Of a stretch of 64,000 nucleotides of DNA, positions 50,950-59,778 are shown in pieces. The first letter of the stretch is position 1. Each line of letters begins with the position of its first letter. Made by a program: the position numbers and the translations under genes. The notes beneath the pieces are model-generated. The model saw only the letters and a program-made list of their open reading frames with translations, was not told the DNA's origin and ran no database searches. Source of the DNA: Cryobacterium psychrophilum. GTDB lineage: Bacteria > Actinomycetota > Actinomycetes > Actinomycetales > Microbacteriaceae. The stretch covers positions 1,550,001 to 1,614,000 of the forward strand of contig NZ_SODI01000001.1 of NCBI RefSeq assembly GCF_004365915.1. The letters run 5' to 3'.

Positions 50950-52043
50950 AGTTCGTCACTGATTTTCACTCGGGTGGTCTTGGTATCGTCCAGGATGGTG
51001 GTGTTGATGACATCGTCGAGCGCAGGAACAGCGTTCGGGAACAGGCCGAGGGATTCCCACGTATCGAGTTGGTTGGCCCAGACGTCGGGGTCCATGGTCC
51101 CCCAATTCACTCGAGTGCCCGAACCGTCAGCCTCATAGGCGTGGGCGATGGTGATACCTTCGGCGATGATCTCCGTGTCGAGTCCTGGCGCGAGCGCGGC
51201 CACCGCGGCGGCGGCCTCATCCAGATTGGCGTAGGCGTACTCCCATCCGCGCGAGGTGACTTCGAGATACGTCGCAAGAGTTTCGGGCTTGTCGGCCAGA
51301 GTCGACTCGGTCGCGTAGTACACCCGGGGATACAGCTGCACGCCGGCATCCCACAGCGCCATTTCGAAGTAGTCCTTGTCGACTTCGCCGAGGGTGCGTG
51401 CGATAGAGGCCGTTGTCGCCCAGCCCGTCCAAACGTCGACGGCGCCGGTCGTGAGGGGTGTGATCTCGGATCCAACAACCTGCACGGTCACGTCGGACGG
51501 ATCGATGTCGTTGGCGGCCAGCACTGCCTGGAGGAGCACCTGGCCGGTTGCCTGGACACCAACGGTCTTGCCGATCAGGTCGCGTGGCTCGGTGACGGCG
51601 TTGTCCTCGAGGGAAAAGAAGGTGTACGGGTGCTTCTGGAGTCCCGCAGCAAATGCTTGCACCGGGATGCCCTGCGAACGTGCCAGCATCAAACTCGGGC
51701 TGGACGACAACTGTCCGATGTCGCTGGCACCGCTGGACACCAGCGCAACACCGTCAAGGCTGGGACCGCCGGCCTTGATCTCAAGGTCGATGCCGGCGTC
51801 CTCGTACCAGCCCTTCGAGAGAGCAACAGCCTCGCCGGCGATTCCGTCATCAATTAGCCACCCCAGTTGCAATGACAGGGGCGTCAGTTCCGCACCTGAA
51901 TCGACGGCGGCAGCGTCCGTCGATGGGAGTGCTGAGCTGCACGAGGCGAGCACAAGCGAGAGGGAAGCCGCTGCAACAGCGGCGGCAACGAAGCGGCGAG
52001 ACAGACCCTGGCGATGCGTGTTGGGTCGACGAAAATTAGGCAT
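50946..52043 (-). CDS. NMT1/THI5-like ABC transporter binding lipoprotein
   Basis: The ATG at 52043 follows GAGGAGCTTC, giving 365 residues with a twin basic start, a signal peptide and lipobox LVLASC. The mature part has LQLGWLIDDGIAGEAVALSKGWYEDAGIDLEIKAGG (in parts) and PRDLIGKTVGVQATGQVLL, typical of the NMT1 family that binds thiamine pyrimidine precursors, riboflavin-type or sulfonate ligands. The glycine-rich phosphate loop of THI5 enzymes is absent. It opens the importer operon under the XRE-cupin copy 2. Confidence 0.87.
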   Translation of the reverse strand: MPNFRRPNTHRQGLSRRFVAAAVAAASLSLVLASCSSALPSTDAAAVDSGAELTPLSLQLGWLIDDGIAGEAVALSKGWYEDAGIDLEIKAGGPSLDGVALVSSGASDIGQLSSSPSLMLARSQGIPVQAFAAGLQKHPYTFFSLEDNAVTEPRDLIGKTVGVQATGQVLLQAVLAANDIDPSDVTVQVVGSEITPLTTGAVDVWTGWATTASIARTLGEVDKDYFEMALWDAGVQLYPRVYYATESTLADKPETLATYLEVTSRGWEYAYANLDEAAAAVAALAPGLDTEIIAEGITIAHAYEADGSGTRVNWGTMDPDVWANQLDTWESLGLFPNAVPALDDVINTTILDDTKTTRVKISDEL

Positions 52044-52146
52044 GAAGCTCCTCATAAAACTTTTCGGGACCGAAAATCGACGCGGCACGTACGCCGCAGC
52101 GAGGCAATCGATCGGAATGTTGGGAAGAGCCTGGGTGGAAGGGGCC

Positions 52147-52752
52147 TCACCGAGCGGGAGGGGTGCTCACCCAGACTGCTACGCATGACTCTTCGTAGCG
52201 GTTGATGTACCAATGCGGCACGGTGGAGGCATAGGTGATCGAATCGCCCGCCTCCAGGATGTGACGTTCTCCGTCAAGATAGATGTCGATCTTTCCGGAA
52301 AGGACGATGCCGAACTCTTCCCCGCGGTGGCGGAAAGGAGTCTCACTCGTGTTGTGCCCCGGGGGGCTCACAATCCACTGCGCCTCAAGGAGGCCATTGT
52401 GATCCGGGGTCAGCAGTTCATGGGCTGCTTCTCCCACGGACTCCCGGGTGACACCTTGCAGATTGCGCCGATCCGTTCTGCGCACGACGGGTGATGCTGG
52501 TTCGTCGTGGCCGAGGAAGAACCGACCCACAGGAATTTCGAGGCCGTGGGCCAGCTGCGCCAGCGTGATAAACGCTGGGTTGGCCTTGCCACGTTCGATC
52601 TGACTCACGATCGCCGGGCTCAGCCCGGCGGTCTCGGCCAACTGCGCCAGAGTCATTCCTTTCTCCTTCCGCAGGGAGTGCACCAGAGTTCCGACCGTTG
52701 CCAGCAGTCCATTCAGCGCAGCTGAGGGGACCCCCGTCTTGGTGTCGGTCAT
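52147..52752 (-). CDS. XRE-family regulator with cupin domain, copy 2
   Basis: The 201-residue paralogue of the gene at 48152 differs at about one residue in ten by eye. The HTH is MTLAQLAETAGLSPAIVSQIERGKAN in two parts and the cupin contains EEFGIVLSGKIDIYLDGER and PHWYINRYEESCVAVWV. AGGATGTACC precedes the ATG. It lies 103 bp upstream of the binding-lipoprotein gene on the same strand, so it is probably cotranscribed with, or the local regulator of, the importer and deaminase genes. Confidence 0.9.
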   Translation of the reverse strand: MTDTKTGVPSAALNGLLATVGTLVHSLRKEKGMTLAQLAETAGLSPAIVSQIERGKANPAFITLAQLAHGLEIPVGRFFLGHDEPASPVVRRTDRRNLQGVTRESVGEAAHELLTPDHNGLLEAQWIVSPPGHNTSETPFRHRGEEFGIVLSGKIDIYLDGERHILEAGDSITYASTVPHWYINRYEESCVAVWVSTPPAR

Positions 52753-52786
52753 TGGTACATCCTGTCGATTGGAGAGTGAGTACAAC

Positions 52787-52828
52787 AATATTCAAGATAT
52801 TCACCTTGTCAAGAGAAATATTCATTAT
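52787..52828. promoter_or_regulatory. Candidate XRE-cupin operators, copy 2
   Basis: Three ATATTCA-type motifs lie in 42 bp: aatattcaagatattcac (52787-52804) and gaaatattcattat (52815-52828). The last matches the site upstream of copy 1, and the bases that follow (attatggtaaa) recur upstream of the decayed third copy near 60260. Confidence 0.45.
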
Positions 52829-52919
52829 GGTAAAAGACTTTATTGAATCGTCACCTTGCTTCCATCACCACCTCCCGCGACAAGGATGAGGGCAGAACCC
52901 ACCCACCCGAGGGCGTCGA

Positions 52920-53252
52920 TCACACCGGTGCTCCCTGATTCTGCGGTGTGAGCGCTGCAATGAACGGATGATCCCGGCCGGTGTTCCCCAGCGAGACGGC
53001 GCCCAGGGGTGAGCCCAGTTCGCTGAAGAATTCGACGTTGGCTCGCGTGTACTCTGCCCATTCATCGGGTACGTCGTCGACGTAGAAGATGGCCTCCACA
53101 GGGCAGACCGGATCGCAGGCCCCGCAGTCGACGCACTCATCCGGGTGGATATACAGCGACCGCTCGCCCTCGTAGATGCAGTCCACGGGGCAGGCCTCGA
53201 TGCAGGCCTTGTCCTTGACGTCCACGCAGGGCTGGGCGATGACGAATGTCAT
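52920..53252 (-). CDS. Seven-iron ferredoxin (FdxA-like)
   Basis: The 110-residue ferredoxin begins TFVIAQPCVDVKDKACIEACPVDCI (in parts), giving the 3Fe-4S ligands and one Cys of the 4Fe-4S cluster. It continues with HPDECVDCGACDPVCPVEAIF. The length and the C-terminal extension match actinobacterial FdxA. As the last gene of the catabolic operon, 10 bp after the aldehyde dehydrogenase, it could accept electrons from the FAD oxidoreductase; that link is inference. Confidence 0.9.
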   Translation of the reverse strand: MTFVIAQPCVDVKDKACIEACPVDCIYEGERSLYIHPDECVDCGACDPVCPVEAIFYVDDVPDEWAEYTRANVEFFSELGSPLGAVSLGNTGRDHPFIAALTPQNQGAPV

Positions 53253-53261
53253 GGCCGGGGA

Positions 53262-54695
53262 TCACACCCCGGTGTAGACGGTCTTGCCCCAGGTGAAGAA
53301 GTCCAGCGCGGTGCGACCCTGTTCCCGGAACGTGTTCGTGGAGGAGTCCTTGACGCCGCCGAACGGCACATTGAGGTCAAGACCCGCCGTCGGACGATTG
53401 ACCTTGATGACGCCGGCCTGGGCACGCTGGGCGAAATCGGTGGAGCGGGCGAGGCTGTCGGTACAGATTCCGGCGGTGAGGCCGTAGCGCGAGTCGTTGA
53501 TGGCAGTGAGCCCGGACTCGTAGTCCGGCACCTCGAGGGCAGCGATGACCGGGCCGAAGATCTCGTCGCGCACGGCGGGATCGTCATGCGCGATATCGGT
53601 GAGCACCGTCGGGGCGAAGTGCAGGCCGTTGTCGGCGGGTGCGCCGTGCAGGGCGGTCGCGCCGCGGCCGAGCGCGTCGCGCACGGCGCCCTCGTTCTGC
53701 TCCAGCTGGTTGTCGCTGACCACGACGCCCATCTTCGTCGCCGCGTCAAGGCCGTCGCCGGGCGCATAGGAACCGGCCTGCGCCACAAGTTCTTCAAGGA
53801 ATGCGGAGCGGATGCCCGGGGTGACGTACACGCGCGACGTCGCCGTGCACGCCTGCCCGGTGAGGCCGAAGCCGCCAGCCGCGACCACCTGGGCGGCCTT
53901 GCGGGGGTCGGCATCGTCGAGCACGAGAACGCCGTTCTTGCCCCCCATTTCGAGCTGCACGCGGGCGCGGCGCTCACTCATCACCTGATGCAGACCCAGG
54001 CCGACGGCCGTGGAACCGGTGAACGAGAGCCCGGCGACACGGGGGTCGTGTGCGAGGGCGGAGCCGATGATGCGTCCCTTGCCGTGCACGATGTTGAGCA
54101 CGCCGGCCGGCAGCCCGGCATCGGCCAGTGCCTTGGCGAGGTGGGTGGCCGACATCGGTGTCATTTCGGCGGGCTTGAGGATGACGGCGTTGCCGCTGAT
54201 CAGCGCCGGGGCGGTCTTCCACGCGGGAATGGCGATGGGGAAGTTCCACGGTGTGATCAACCCGACGACGCCGATGGGCTCCCGGCGCGTGTAGATCGAG
54301 GTGTTCGGGAGCCCGCTCGGCAGGACCTCCCCCGTCGGGGCCCAGCCGAGCGATCCGAAGAAGCGCATCACGTCGATGGCGCGAGTGACCTCGCCCATGG
54401 CCTCGGCGATCGTCTTGCCCTCTTCACGCACGAGGTCTTCGGCAATGGCGCGCTTGCGTTCCTGTAGCAGCGTACCGGCGGTGATCAGGATGGCACCGCG
54501 GGCGGGCATCGGCATGGCGGCCCACTCGGCTTGCGCCGACTCGGCGGCCGCGATGGCCTGGTCGAGGGCCTCGAGGTTCGCGGTCGGAGAGACGACCGCG
54601 ACCTGGCCGGGGCGCGCCGGGTTCATTCTCTCGACGTCGGCTCCGCCGAGCCATTCGCCGTTGATCAGGTTCTGTGCAATTGCTGCGTTACTCAT
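53262..54695 (-). CDS. Aldehyde dehydrogenase (semialdehyde dehydrogenase type)
   Basis: The 477-residue NAD(P)-dependent enzyme has the proton-relay Asn in GLITPWNFPIAIPAWK, cofactor Lys in VILKPAEMTP, FTGSTAVG, the general base Glu in VQLEMGGKN and the nucleophile Cys in GLTGQACTATSRV. GQxCTATSR is characteristic of the 2-oxoglutarate-semialdehyde and succinate-semialdehyde dehydrogenase groups. It would oxidise the aldehyde released by the DHDPS-type enzyme of the same operon. The start at 54695 is preferred for the normal N-terminus SNAAIAQNLINGEW. Confidence 0.9.
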   Translation of the reverse strand: MSNAAIAQNLINGEWLGGADVERMNPARPGQVAVVSPTANLEALDQAIAAAESAQAEWAAMPMPARGAILITAGTLLQERKRAIAEDLVREEGKTIAEAMGEVTRAIDVMRFFGSLGWAPTGEVLPSGLPNTSIYTRREPIGVVGLITPWNFPIAIPAWKTAPALISGNAVILKPAEMTPMSATHLAKALADAGLPAGVLNIVHGKGRIIGSALAHDPRVAGLSFTGSTAVGLGLHQVMSERRARVQLEMGGKNGVLVLDDADPRKAAQVVAAGGFGLTGQACTATSRVYVTPGIRSAFLEELVAQAGSYAPGDGLDAATKMGVVVSDNQLEQNEGAVRDALGRGATALHGAPADNGLHFAPTVLTDIAHDDPAVRDEIFGPVIAALEVPDYESGLTAINDSRYGLTAGICTDSLARSTDFAQRAQAGVIKVNRPTAGLDLNVPFGGVKDSSTNTFREQGRTALDFFTWGKTVYTGV

Positions 54696-54721
54696 GGGGA
54701 TTCCTTCGTTGGGGTCGATGT

Positions 54722-55495
54722 CTAGAGGCTGCGAACGAGGCCGCCGTCGCAGCGCAGGGCCACTCCGGTAATGTACGAGGCCGGTCCACTGCACAGGAAG
54801 GCTGCCGAGGCGCCGAACTCCGCCGGTTCGCCGTAGCGGCGGGCGGGAATGCTGGTGCGCGATTCCTGCTGGATCGCTTCAACGGTCGTACCGCGCCGTT
54901 TGGCCGCGGCGTGATCGAGTTCGCCGACCCGGTCGGTGTCGATCCTGCCGGGCAGGAGCAGGTTGACCGTCACGGCGTCGAGGGCGACTTCGGCAGCCAG
55001 GGTCTTGAGGTAGCCGGCGAGTGCCGCCCGGCCGATGTTGGAGACGGCCAGGTTGGGCAGCGGCGCGACGATTCCGCTCGAACCGAGCGCGAGGATGCGC
55101 CCCCAACGCCGGGATCGCATGCCGGGCAACACCCGGCTGATCAGCGCGTGCTGAGGCTTGACAAGCAGGTCAAAGCTCGCGGCGATGTCGTCACTGCTCA
55201 GCGCTGCAGCGGCCCCGGGTTTGGGTCCGGGGCCGTTGAGCACGAGAATGTCGATGGGACCGAAGGCCGCGACGGCGCCGTCGACCGCCAGGTCGATGCC
55301 CTCGTCGGTGTTGAGGTCGGCCGCAATGCCGATGGCGCTCGGTAACGCGTCTGCGACCTCCCTGGCGCGGTCCGCCCGCCGACCGGTGATGACGACATTG
55401 GCGCCCTCCTCGGCCAGTGCGGTGGCCACGGCGAGGCCGAGGCCCCCGGTGGACGCGGCAACGAGTGCCGTCTTTCCCTGCAGTTTGAGATCCAT
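54722..55495 (-). CDS. SDR-family protein lacking the usual Tyr-Lys pair
   Basis: The 257-residue Rossmann protein has TGxxxGxG replaced by AASTGGLGLAVATAL, the NAG-type motif as LVLNGPGPKPG, and Ser in LALGSSGIVAPLP. At the usual YxxxK position it reads SNIGR, so both Tyr and Lys are gone. The same SN...R pattern occurs in a subgroup of SDRs annotated as 3-oxoacyl reductases, so the gene is probably functional with altered chemistry. The end, ASYITGVALRCDGGLVRSL, is normal. It starts one base into the stop of the aldolase gene. Confidence 0.8.
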   Translation of the reverse strand: MDLKLQGKTALVAASTGGLGLAVATALAEEGANVVITGRRADRAREVADALPSAIGIAADLNTDEGIDLAVDGAVAAFGPIDILVLNGPGPKPGAAAALSSDDIAASFDLLVKPQHALISRVLPGMRSRRWGRILALGSSGIVAPLPNLAVSNIGRAALAGYLKTLAAEVALDAVTVNLLLPGRIDTDRVGELDHAAAKRRGTTVEAIQQESRTSIPARRYGEPAEFGASAAFLCSGPASYITGVALRCDGGLVRSL

Positions 55496-56421
55496 CAGTT
55501 CCTCCCTGGGTAGGCTGCGGCGGCTTCGCGCAGGTGAATGAGCATCGCGTCGCGCAGGCTCTCCGGGTAATCCGCGGCGGGGGGCCGCGCTCCGGATTCC
55601 TTGATCAGGCCGCGCTGGCGGAAGCATTCCTTGCGCAGGGCAAGGGCGATCCTGGCCTGCTGCTCGAAGTTGATCAACGGCAGCACGGGCAGGAGCGCGT
55701 CGCGCGCCGCCTCGTACCCCGAGCTCGTCCACGCGTTCACGCAGGCGATGAGAGCCTCGGGGTAGGAGAATCCCGTCATCGCGCCGGCGGCACCGGACAC
55801 CAGCTCGTCGAGCAGTCCCTGGCCGCCCAAACCGCCGAAGACGGGCACGTCGAGGGCCGCGGTGAGGGCGGCAATGGCCACCGGTGTCGGCGGCGCCTCT
55901 GCCTTGACCGCAATGACGAACGCACAGGCTGAGACCACCGAGATCAGGGCCGGCGTCGGAATGGCCACTCCGCTGGCCATGGGGTAGTCCTGCAGTACGA
56001 TGAACGCGCCCGTCGCCTCATGGATGGCCTGCAGGTGGTGGGTCACGACGCGGGGGTTCGGGGAATTGGCCTGCACCATCACGGCGGCGATCCGGTCGCC
56101 AGCGGCGGCCTGCGCTGCTCGAATCTCCTCGATCGCCGGCTGTGTGGCCAGGGCGGAGATGCCGACGACGAGCGGGAGGGTCGTGGTCTCGGTCACAATT
56201 TCGAGAACCAGCTCGCGCTCCGGGGCGGACAGCGCTGCGGCTTCACCGAAGACTCCGAGTACGGTCAGTCCGGTCGCGCCGATCGCCTCATAGTGCTCGG
56301 CCAACATGGCGAGACTGTCGACGTCAACGTCGAAGGTGCTGCCCTGGAAGGGCGTCGCGAGCACGCCCCAGACGCCGGGCGTGAAGGTCCGGCGCGCGGG
56401 CATGCTCTGCTGCCCGGTCAT
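55495..56421 (-). CDS. DHDPS/NAL-family lyase or dehydratase
   Basis: The 308-residue TIM-barrel protein of the dihydrodipicolinate synthase/N-acetylneuraminate lyase family has the Schiff-base Lys in FVIAVKAEAPPTPVAI. The GxxGE-type motif is VLGVFGEAAALSAPER and the Tyr-containing strand is IVLQDYPMASGV. Family members split or dehydrate 2-oxo acids. The substrate cannot be told from the motifs. The ATG overlaps the hydratase stop (ATGA, 56418-56421). Together with an aldehyde dehydrogenase it could release a small aldehyde or semialdehyde that is then oxidised. Confidence 0.85.
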   Translation of the reverse strand: MTGQQSMPARRTFTPGVWGVLATPFQGSTFDVDVDSLAMLAEHYEAIGATGLTVLGVFGEAAALSAPERELVLEIVTETTTLPLVVGISALATQPAIEEIRAAQAAAGDRIAAVMVQANSPNPRVVTHHLQAIHEATGAFIVLQDYPMASGVAIPTPALISVVSACAFVIAVKAEAPPTPVAIAALTAALDVPVFGGLGGQGLLDELVSGAAGAMTGFSYPEALIACVNAWTSSGYEAARDALLPVLPLINFEQQARIALALRKECFRQRGLIKESGARPPAADYPESLRDAMLIHLREAAAAYPGRN

Positions 56422-57218
56422 TTTCCGGGCCAAACGGGTCGACGCTTCTCTTGGAAGGCCAGGACGCCTTCGGCGGAGTCGCTGCTGTCGAGGGAATCCA
56501 TCAGGGCGGGCAGCCGAACCCGGCGGGCGTCGTGGGCGGAGAGGTGCGTGGTGCGGGTCACCATCTGCTTGACCGCTCGCACGGAGGTCGGGGCGCAGGA
56601 GAGGATCTGCTGCACCCAGCGGTCAACGGCTTCGTCCAGTTCGGCGGCGGGAACCACCTCGTTGACGAGGCCCAGGGTTGCCATTTCGGAGGCCGGTGCC
56701 TTGCGCCCGGTGAGGAGCAGCCCCATGGCCTGGGTGTAGGGAATCTTGCGCACGAGCTGGCTGATTCCGCCGTCGAGGGCGAGTCGTCCCACACGCGGTT
56801 CGGTCAGGCCGAACTGGGCGGACTCGGCCGCCACGACGATGTCGGTGCCGAGCACCATTTCCATGCCGCCGCCGAGTGCATAGCCGTTGACGCGGGCGAT
56901 GACGGGGATATCCAGCGTGGTGCGCAGGCTGAGGCCGCCGAAGCCGTTGGGATCGAGGTCGGCCCAGTACTGCAGGCCGGTCTTGTCCACCGCCGCGGCG
57001 GACATGTCGGCGCCGACGCAGAAGGCGCGGTCCCCGGCGCCGGTCAGCACGACGACGCGAATGTCGCGGTCGTTCTCGATCTGGTCCCAGATCTCGTTGA
57101 GCCGGGCCGTCGTGGTCTCGTCGACGGCGTTCATCACCTGCGGGCGGTTGATGGTCACGGTGGCAACGTGGTTGTCGATCTCCAGCACGACGCCGTCGCT
57201 CGGCAGCGCCGCGCTCAT
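56418..57218 (-). CDS. Enoyl-CoA hydratase/isomerase family protein
   Basis: The 266-residue crotonase has the oxyanion-hole segments AGDRAFCVGADMSA and YALGGGMEMVLGTDIV, the catalytic-region FGLTEPRVGRLALDGGISQL and the C-terminal AFQEKRRPVWPGK. At the catalytic positions Glu of TEPRVG is kept and the second Glu is replaced by a Gly/Asp region. This occurs in several subfamilies that act as dehalogenases, hydrolases or isomerases. It works on a CoA thioester made by the CoA-transferase gene that overlaps it (57215-57218). Confidence 0.85.
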   Translation of the reverse strand: MSAALPSDGVVLEIDNHVATVTINRPQVMNAVDETTTARLNEIWDQIENDRDIRVVVLTGAGDRAFCVGADMSAAAVDKTGLQYWADLDPNGFGGLSLRTTLDIPVIARVNGYALGGGMEMVLGTDIVVAAESAQFGLTEPRVGRLALDGGISQLVRKIPYTQAMGLLLTGRKAPASEMATLGLVNEVVPAAELDEAVDRWVQQILSCAPTSVRAVKQMVTRTTHLSAHDARRVRLPALMDSLDSSDSAEGVLAFQEKRRPVWPGK

Positions 57219-58408
57219 CGCAGCACGCCCAGCTCCTGCAGCCGCGCTATGGCCGCCTCGTCGTATCCGTTTTCCTGCAGCACTTCCACGTTGTGTTCCC
57301 CGAGACGCGGGGCGCTTCTGCGGATTGTCGGCGGCGTCGCCGACAGCCGAATGGGGGCGTTGAGCATGCGCACCGTTCCCACCGACGGGTGCTCGACCTC
57401 GACGATCATCTTGTTCGCCGTGGTCTGCTCATCGGCCAGCGCCTGCTCCAGCGTGTGTACCGGTGCGTTGAGCAGGCCTTCGTTCTCCAGTCGCTCGACC
57501 CAGTACGCGGTGGTGTTGGTGGCAATCTTGTCGCGGAAGATGCCCTGGAGAACGGGCTTGTGTTCGAACTGCTGCTCGAGCGTGGCGAATTCGGGCCGCA
57601 GGCTGAGGTCCTCGTCGAGTTCGAGGGCCGCGGAGATGTGCTGCAGCGGGTCGGGGGTGAAGCCGCCGACCATGGTGATGGCGCCATCCGTCGTGGCATA
57701 GACGCCGCTGAGCGGCATGGCTCCCCAGTTGACCTCGTAACCACGGTTGAGCTGCATGCACGCCTCCTGCATCTGCATGTGCAGCATGGAGTCGTACATG
57801 GTGACCTCGACTTTTTGGCCGACACCGGATTCGTCGCGGGTGCGCAGCGCCAGCAGGATGCCCTGCATCAGGTGCATGCCGGTCGTGTAGTCACACAGCG
57901 TGGTCGGGTAGACGGAGAGCGGGGAGTCCGCGGATTCCCGGCGCCACATCACACCCGAGTAGGCCTGGGCGATGACGTCCTGGCCGCCCTTGTGCGAGTA
58001 GGGGCCCTCCGTGCCGAACCCGGTGCCGGAGGCCCAGATGATGCCGGGGTTGATCTTCTTCAGCTCCTCGTAGCCGAAACCCATGCGCTCCATCACGCCG
58101 GCGCGGAAGTTGCTGACGACGACGTCGGCGTCGACCAGGAGCTGGTGCAGAACCTCGCGACCCTCCTCCTTACGGGTGTCGATGGAGAGGCTGCGCTTGT
58201 TGCGGTTGATTGCGAGGAAGATCGGGTTGTCCTGACCGTCCTTATCCGGGAAGGAGTTGCGGGAGATGTCTCCCAGGCCCGGTCGTTCGATCTTGATGAT
58301 GTCGGCGCCGTAGTCACCGAGCAGCTGGGTACAGCTGGGCCCCATGTACACCTGGGTGAAGTCGACGATGGTGACGCCGGAAAGCGGCATCGGAGCGGGG
58401 GCGGTCAT
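57215..58408 (-). CDS. CaiB/BaiF family CoA-transferase
   Basis: The 397-residue class III CoA-transferase starts GVTIVDFTQVYMGPSCTQLLGDYGADIIKIERPGLGD (in parts), the CoA-binding start, with the catalytic Asp in FPDKDGQDNPIFLAINRNKRS region. SNFRAGVMERMGFGYEEL and GFGTEGPYSHKGGQD are also typical. It moves CoA from a donor thioester to a carboxylic acid and so activates the pathway substrate. The ATG overlaps the stop of the oxidoreductase gene (ATGA at 58405-58408). Confidence 0.92.
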   Translation of the reverse strand: MTAPAPMPLSGVTIVDFTQVYMGPSCTQLLGDYGADIIKIERPGLGDISRNSFPDKDGQDNPIFLAINRNKRSLSIDTRKEEGREVLHQLLVDADVVVSNFRAGVMERMGFGYEELKKINPGIIWASGTGFGTEGPYSHKGGQDVIAQAYSGVMWRRESADSPLSVYPTTLCDYTTGMHLMQGILLALRTRDESGVGQKVEVTMYDSMLHMQMQEACMQLNRGYEVNWGAMPLSGVYATTDGAITMVGGFTPDPLQHISAALELDEDLSLRPEFATLEQQFEHKPVLQGIFRDKIATNTTAYWVERLENEGLLNAPVHTLEQALADEQTTANKMIVEVEHPSVGTVRMLNAPIRLSATPPTIRRSAPRLGEHNVEVLQENGYDEAAIARLQELGVLR

Positions 58409-59769
58409 ACCTGGGCCAGCGCTTCCGAGTCGATGGTGGCGTTGGCGGACGGCACGTCTCCCGGGTCGGCACCGTGCTTGTGCATTTCGCGCTGGATGTC
58501 GGCGACCGGCACGTCGCGTACGAGCACGCCCTGGTCCACGGCGAGCGCGGCGGCCGCGCCGACGGCCTGTCCCATGGCCATGCACGGCGGGATCTCGCGG
58601 GACATCTTCTGCGCCTCCGGGGTGGCGGAGTAGTGCCGTCCGGCAACGAGCAGCTGGTCGACCTCCTTGGGCAGAAGGGACCGGTAGGGGTAGTAGTAGT
58701 CGCGGCCGCGGGCCACAGAGTCGGCGAAGTGGCGCCTGGAGGTGACGTCTTCCTTGGTCATGACGTATTCGCCCTCGAGGAGCCTGGTCTGGCGCACGCC
58801 CATCTGCTGGGCGACGTCGACGATGTAGGTGTTCTCGAAGCCGGGCAGGTTGGCCTTGACGAAGTCGACCGCCGCGGTGATGCGGTCCCGCGCGGCGAAC
58901 TCGGCCTTCGTCATGTCTTCCGGATCAACACCGTCGAATCCGGTCATGTGCGGGGCGTTGCACCAGACCACGCCGGGGATGGGCGTCTTCAACCACCACA
59001 GCTCCCACGCTCCGCCGAGCAGGCGCTTCACCTGACGGTTGATGGCGCGAGCTTCCTTGGGGTGGTCCTGCTCATACTGTTCGGCGGCGACGGTGTCGAC
59101 GCCGCCGAGGCGGAAGACGAGGGTGGTCATGTAGCTGTCGTGGGCGTAGCTCGCGCCGGCCCGGGAGGCGACGTCGATGTCGCCGGTGGTGTCGATGACG
59201 ACGTCGGCCATGAACGCCTGCGGGCCCGACTTGGTCTCGCAGATGACGCCCTTCATGACGCCGTTGTCGACGATCGGCCGGGAGAACCAGGAGTGCAGGC
59301 GCAGGTTCACGCCGGCCTCGCGCACGAGGTCGTTGGAGACGCGCTTCCAGCCGTCCGGGTCGAATGCGGCCGCGTAGCAGATCGGCTTAGGGTTGCTGTG
59401 CGAGTGGAAGTCGAAGAGGCCGAAGCGGCCCCACTTGTTCCAGGTTTCGGTGGCAGCGTGGCGATCCTCTTCCGGCGGAACCACGGCCAGTCCGATGCTT
59501 TCGAGCCGGTCGACGTACTCGCTGACAATCCCGGTGACGGTCATCTCCGGGCCGTTGATCATGTCATCGAGCACCAGGACCATCCCGCCGGAGGCGAGGC
59601 CTCCGAGCGCGGAGTATCGCTCCAGCAGGGTGACGCTGGCGCCGCTTCGCGCGGCGGTGACGGCCGCGGCGACGCCGGCCGGGCCGCCGCCCACCACGAG
59701 GATGTCGGAGCGGGAGATGACGGGTGCCGTGAGGTCGGCGGTGTTGGTGCGCAGGTCGAGAGTAGTCAT
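58405..59769 (-). CDS. FAD-dependent oxidoreductase (FAD_oxidored family)
   Basis: The 454-residue flavoprotein has the dinucleotide-binding motif DILVVGGGPAGVAAAVTAARSG, with LLERYSALGGLASGGMV following. A mid-section ADVVIDTTGDIDVASRAGA and the closing LLVAGRHYSATPEAQKMSREIPPCMAMGQAVGAAAALAV complete the FAD site. There is no signal peptide and no CxxC disulfide. Relatives oxidise varied small acids and are found in sugar-acid and terpenoid islands. It opens the operon after AAGGACACTCC, 9 bp behind a transporter remnant. Confidence 0.87.
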   Translation of the reverse strand: MTTLDLRTNTADLTAPVISRSDILVVGGGPAGVAAAVTAARSGASVTLLERYSALGGLASGGMVLVLDDMINGPEMTVTGIVSEYVDRLESIGLAVVPPEEDRHAATETWNKWGRFGLFDFHSHSNPKPICYAAAFDPDGWKRVSNDLVREAGVNLRLHSWFSRPIVDNGVMKGVICETKSGPQAFMADVVIDTTGDIDVASRAGASYAHDSYMTTLVFRLGGVDTVAAEQYEQDHPKEARAINRQVKRLLGGAWELWWLKTPIPGVVWCNAPHMTGFDGVDPEDMTKAEFAARDRITAAVDFVKANLPGFENTYIVDVAQQMGVRQTRLLEGEYVMTKEDVTSRRHFADSVARGRDYYYPYRSLLPKEVDQLLVAGRHYSATPEAQKMSREIPPCMAMGQAVGAAAALAVDQGVLVRDVPVADIQREMHKHGADPGDVPSANATIDSEALAQV

Positions 59770-59778
59770 GGAGTGTCC

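Noticed and set aside
53145..54467. 440-codon plus-strand frame opposite the aldehyde dehydrogenase
   Set aside because: Antisense shadow of a gene with complete ALDH catalytic residues.
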